Origin: Oscillospiraceae bacterium
GTDB taxonomy: Bacteria; Bacillota; Clostridia; Oscillospirales; CAG-272
DNA length: 64,000 bases
Reading direction: 5' to 3'
Assembly (NCBI GenBank): GCA_015064415.1
Contig: SVSG01000004.1
Coordinates: 50,539 to 114,538, forward strand
The notes below the pieces were generated by a model that did not search any database, had not been told where the DNA came from, and saw nothing but the letters and a program-made list of their open reading frames with translations. Shown piece by piece: positions 62,390-64,000 of this stretch (position 1 is the stretch's first letter; every line of letters starts with the position of its first letter). Both the position numbers and the translations under genes were made by a program.

Positions 62390-63427
62390 ATGAATTTGAA
62401 ACAATTTCAAGGACATCTTCGACGCTTGGTCATCGAGGGGATCTTGAAAGCCCTGTTCCTTGGCGTGGTAACGGGCGCGGGTGCCGCATTCATTTCCGGC
62501 ATCGTGACCTGGTTTGCCGTTGGCAAGGGCTTTGTGGGGCTTTCGCTTGGAATCAACCTGGGTGTGTTCTTCGCGGTCACGCTGATCAGCACCCCCTTGT
62601 ATTACTTCCTGCGCTTCCGTCCCGATGAAAAGCAGATCGCGCACCGTATGGACCGTCTGGGTCTTGAGGAGCGTATGATCACCATGGTCGAGCTGAGAGA
62701 TGAGCAGTCCTACATCGCCGAGCTGCAAAGAGAGGACGCACTCTGCGAGGTGAAAAAGGTTTCCCCGAAGCAGCTGAAGATCCGCTTTCCCCGCAAGCTG
62801 CTGATCGCGATGGCGGTCGCATTCTTCTTCGGTGCCGCCATGACGGTGGTTTCCGCGCTCAGCGCAGCCGGCTATATCTATTCCGGTTATGAGACGATGG
62901 ATGCCATCATCCCGGAGGAGCCGCCCGTATACGTCAGCGTCACCTATGAGGTGATGGATGGCGGTATCATCGACGGCGAATTTTCCCAGGTCATCGAGTC
63001 CGGCAAGTCCACCGCAGAGGTGCTTGCTGTGGCGGATGACGGTTATCAGTTTGTGATGTGGAGTGACGGTAACACAGATCCCGCAAGAGCTGACTACAAC
63101 GTGACAAGTGACCTTGTGTACTACGCGTTCTTCGCTCCTATCAACGAAAGCGACAACCCGGGCGATCCCGCAGAGGATGAGGATGCGGAAGAGCCGCAGC
63201 CCGCGCCCTCCACCGATGATGAAAACAGCAATCCCGAGGATGACCCACCCCCGCAGGACATTCCTCAGAACTATTCGCAAAACAATATGATCATCAACGG
63301 CGAGACACAGTATAAGCCGGAGCTTCCTCAGTACAGAGAGGATGCGGACGCAGATATGTCCGACAGCACGGAAGAGGACGAGATGGCCGACGAGATCATC
63401 AAGCTTTACTACACACTGATCAATTAA
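62390..63427 (+). CDS. membrane protein with InlB-like extracellular domain, MoxR-operon partner
   Basis: A 345-residue protein. Two membrane spans lie at about 17-75, followed by a cytoplasmic helical segment (RPDEKQIAHRMDRLGLEERM, a pattern seen in MoxR-linked membrane proteins). A third span is at about 140-165, then an outside domain with VTYEVMDGG...FVMWSDG...YYAFF resembling a divergent InlB beta-repeat. An acidic Pro/Asp/Glu-rich tail ends the protein. Start at 62390 after AAGAAAGGAT. The MoxR gene follows after 29 bases, so the two form an operon. Function unknown; surface assembly is inference. Confidence 0.7.
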   Translation: MNLKQFQGHLRRLVIEGILKALFLGVVTGAGAAFISGIVTWFAVGKGFVGLSLGINLGVFFAVTLISTPLYYFLRFRPDEKQIAHRMDRLGLEERMITMVELRDEQSYIAELQREDALCEVKKVSPKQLKIRFPRKLLIAMAVAFFFGAAMTVVSALSAAGYIYSGYETMDAIIPEEPPVYVSVTYEVMDGGIIDGEFSQVIESGKSTAEVLAVADDGYQFVMWSDGNTDPARADYNVTSDLVYYAFFAPINESDNPGDPAEDEDAEEPQPAPSTDDENSNPEDDPPPQDIPQNYSQNNMIINGETQYKPELPQYREDADADMSDSTEEDEMADEIIKLYYTLIN

Positions 63428-63456
63428 CTATTTTATAAAATAAGAGGTAAAAAGCA

Positions 63457-64000
63457 ATGGTAACAGAAGCAAACATTCAAAAGTTCAGCACGCAGTGCAA
63501 AAATATTTTTGAGCAGATCGGCCGTGACGTGATCGGTCAGAAGGAAGTAATCGAGGGCGCCGTGATCGCAATGATCGCAGGCGGTAACGTACTGCTGGAG
63601 GGTGTGCCCGGCGTTGGTAAGACGCGTCTGGTGCGTTCTCTTGGCCGCGTATTCGACCTGCCCTTCGCCAGAATCCAGTTCACCCCCGACCTGATGCCCG
63701 CCGACGTGACGGGTACCAACATCATCGTCAAGGACGAGAAGGGCAACTCCAACTTCCAGTTCCAGAAGGGCCCGATCTTCTCTAACATCATCCTGGCCGA
63801 CGAGATCAACCGTGCAACGCCCAAGACGCAGTCCGCACTGCTGGAGGCGATGCAGGAGCACACCGTTACCGTGATGGGCGTGTCCCGCAAGCTGGAGGAG
63901 CCCTTCTTCGTGCTGGCGACCCAGAACCCCGTCGAGCAGGACGGTACCTACCCCCTGCCCGAGGCACAGATGGACCGTTTCATGTTCAAGATCATCGTGA
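63457..64000 (+). CDS. MoxR-family AAA+ ATPase, 3' end outside window
   Basis: The first 181 residues of a MoxR ATPase: VIGQKEVIE (26-34), Walker [10 protein letters not shown] (49-57), the [14 protein letters not shown] segment, Walker [11 protein letters not shown] and sensor 1 LATQNP (near 153-158). This is the canonical MoxR subgroup that usually precedes a DUF58/VWA protein and a transglutaminase-like protein, which would lie beyond the window. Ribosome site AAGAGG. It differs from the cassette MoxR at 1877, which belongs to a more distant branch. Confidence 0.92.
   Translation, partial: MVTEANIQKFSTQCKNIFEQIGRDVIGQKEVIEGAVIAMIAGGNVLLEGVPGVGKTRLVRSLGRVFDLPFARIQFTPDLMPADVTGTNIIVKDEKGNSNFQFQKGPIFSNIILADEINRATPKTQSALLEAMQEHTVTVMGVSRKLEEPFFVLATQNPVEQDGTYPLPEAQMDRFMFKIIV

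Noticed and set aside
1..64000. tRNA, rRNA, integrase or transposase genes
   Set aside because: I looked for cloverleaf-type sequences and typical transposase or recombinase motifs and recognised none; a dedicated search would be more sensitive.

Overview
The window looks like a chromosomal segment of an anaerobic gut-type Firmicute of class Clostridia, probably an uncultured one. The evidence is consensus sigma-A promoters (TTGACA/TATAAT, 16-17 bp spacers), AGGAGG-type ribosome sites, a superoxide reductase, many small TIM-barrel sugar isomerases, glycan-degrading enzymes and a giant BspA-type leucine-rich-repeat surface protein. This taxonomic placement is inference. No rRNA, tRNA, CRISPR array, integrase or transposase gene was seen. 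The first and last genes are cut by the window edges.

Layout. 1-7396 is a tightly coupled accessory cassette: C-terminal part of a SNF2-type helicase, MoxR ATPase, VWA/metallopeptidase-like protein, divergent NAD-dependent DNA ligase, acidic unknown protein, micro-ORF and a small papain-like protein. It ends against a sugar isomerase gene that has lost its 5' part (7405-7626), so a mobile-element end or rearrangement junction lies near 7400. 7888-16044 carries a putative TIM-barrel glycosidase, a neutral-ceramidase-family protein, a metallo-beta-lactamase-fold protein and a pyrimidine salvage operon (uracil permease, uracil phosphoribosyltransferase, unknown propeller-like protein). 16276-21648 holds a HAD phosphatase, a WYL regulator, a 60-bp tandem hairpin array, and a CbbX/SpoVK-like AAA ATPase paired with a degenerate RecF-like protein. 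21649-22221 is non-coding and full of dispersed hairpin elements.

22222-31916 is an eight-gene minus-strand operon, most genes overlapping or separated by only a few bases: two short-chain dehydrogenases, an Old Yellow Enzyme-type reductase, a heparinase II/III lyase, a fumarate-reductase-like flavoprotein, a sugar isomerase, a D-2-hydroxyacid dehydrogenase and an alpha/alpha-toroid protein. An AraC regulator is divergent from it. I infer uptake and reductive or isomerising breakdown of unsaturated uronate-type sugars. 32950-36291 is a sialidase plus GH20 hexosaminidase pair, followed by a truncated beta-helix gene. 36527-37880 is a two-headed (excisionase-like plus LuxR) regulator with a perfect consensus promoter and three phased palindromes.

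38371-42954 is a secreted, membrane-anchored repeat protein. 43063-50114 on the minus strand has an ArsB/NhaD-like transporter, sugar isomerase, amidohydrolase, MATE exporter, superoxide reductase-BFD fusion and a GH28-like protein. An AraC regulator and a FliB-like protein follow on the plus strand. 52723-62013 encodes the 3096-residue BspA-like surface protein, followed by a membrane protein and a second MoxR ATPase that runs off the end.
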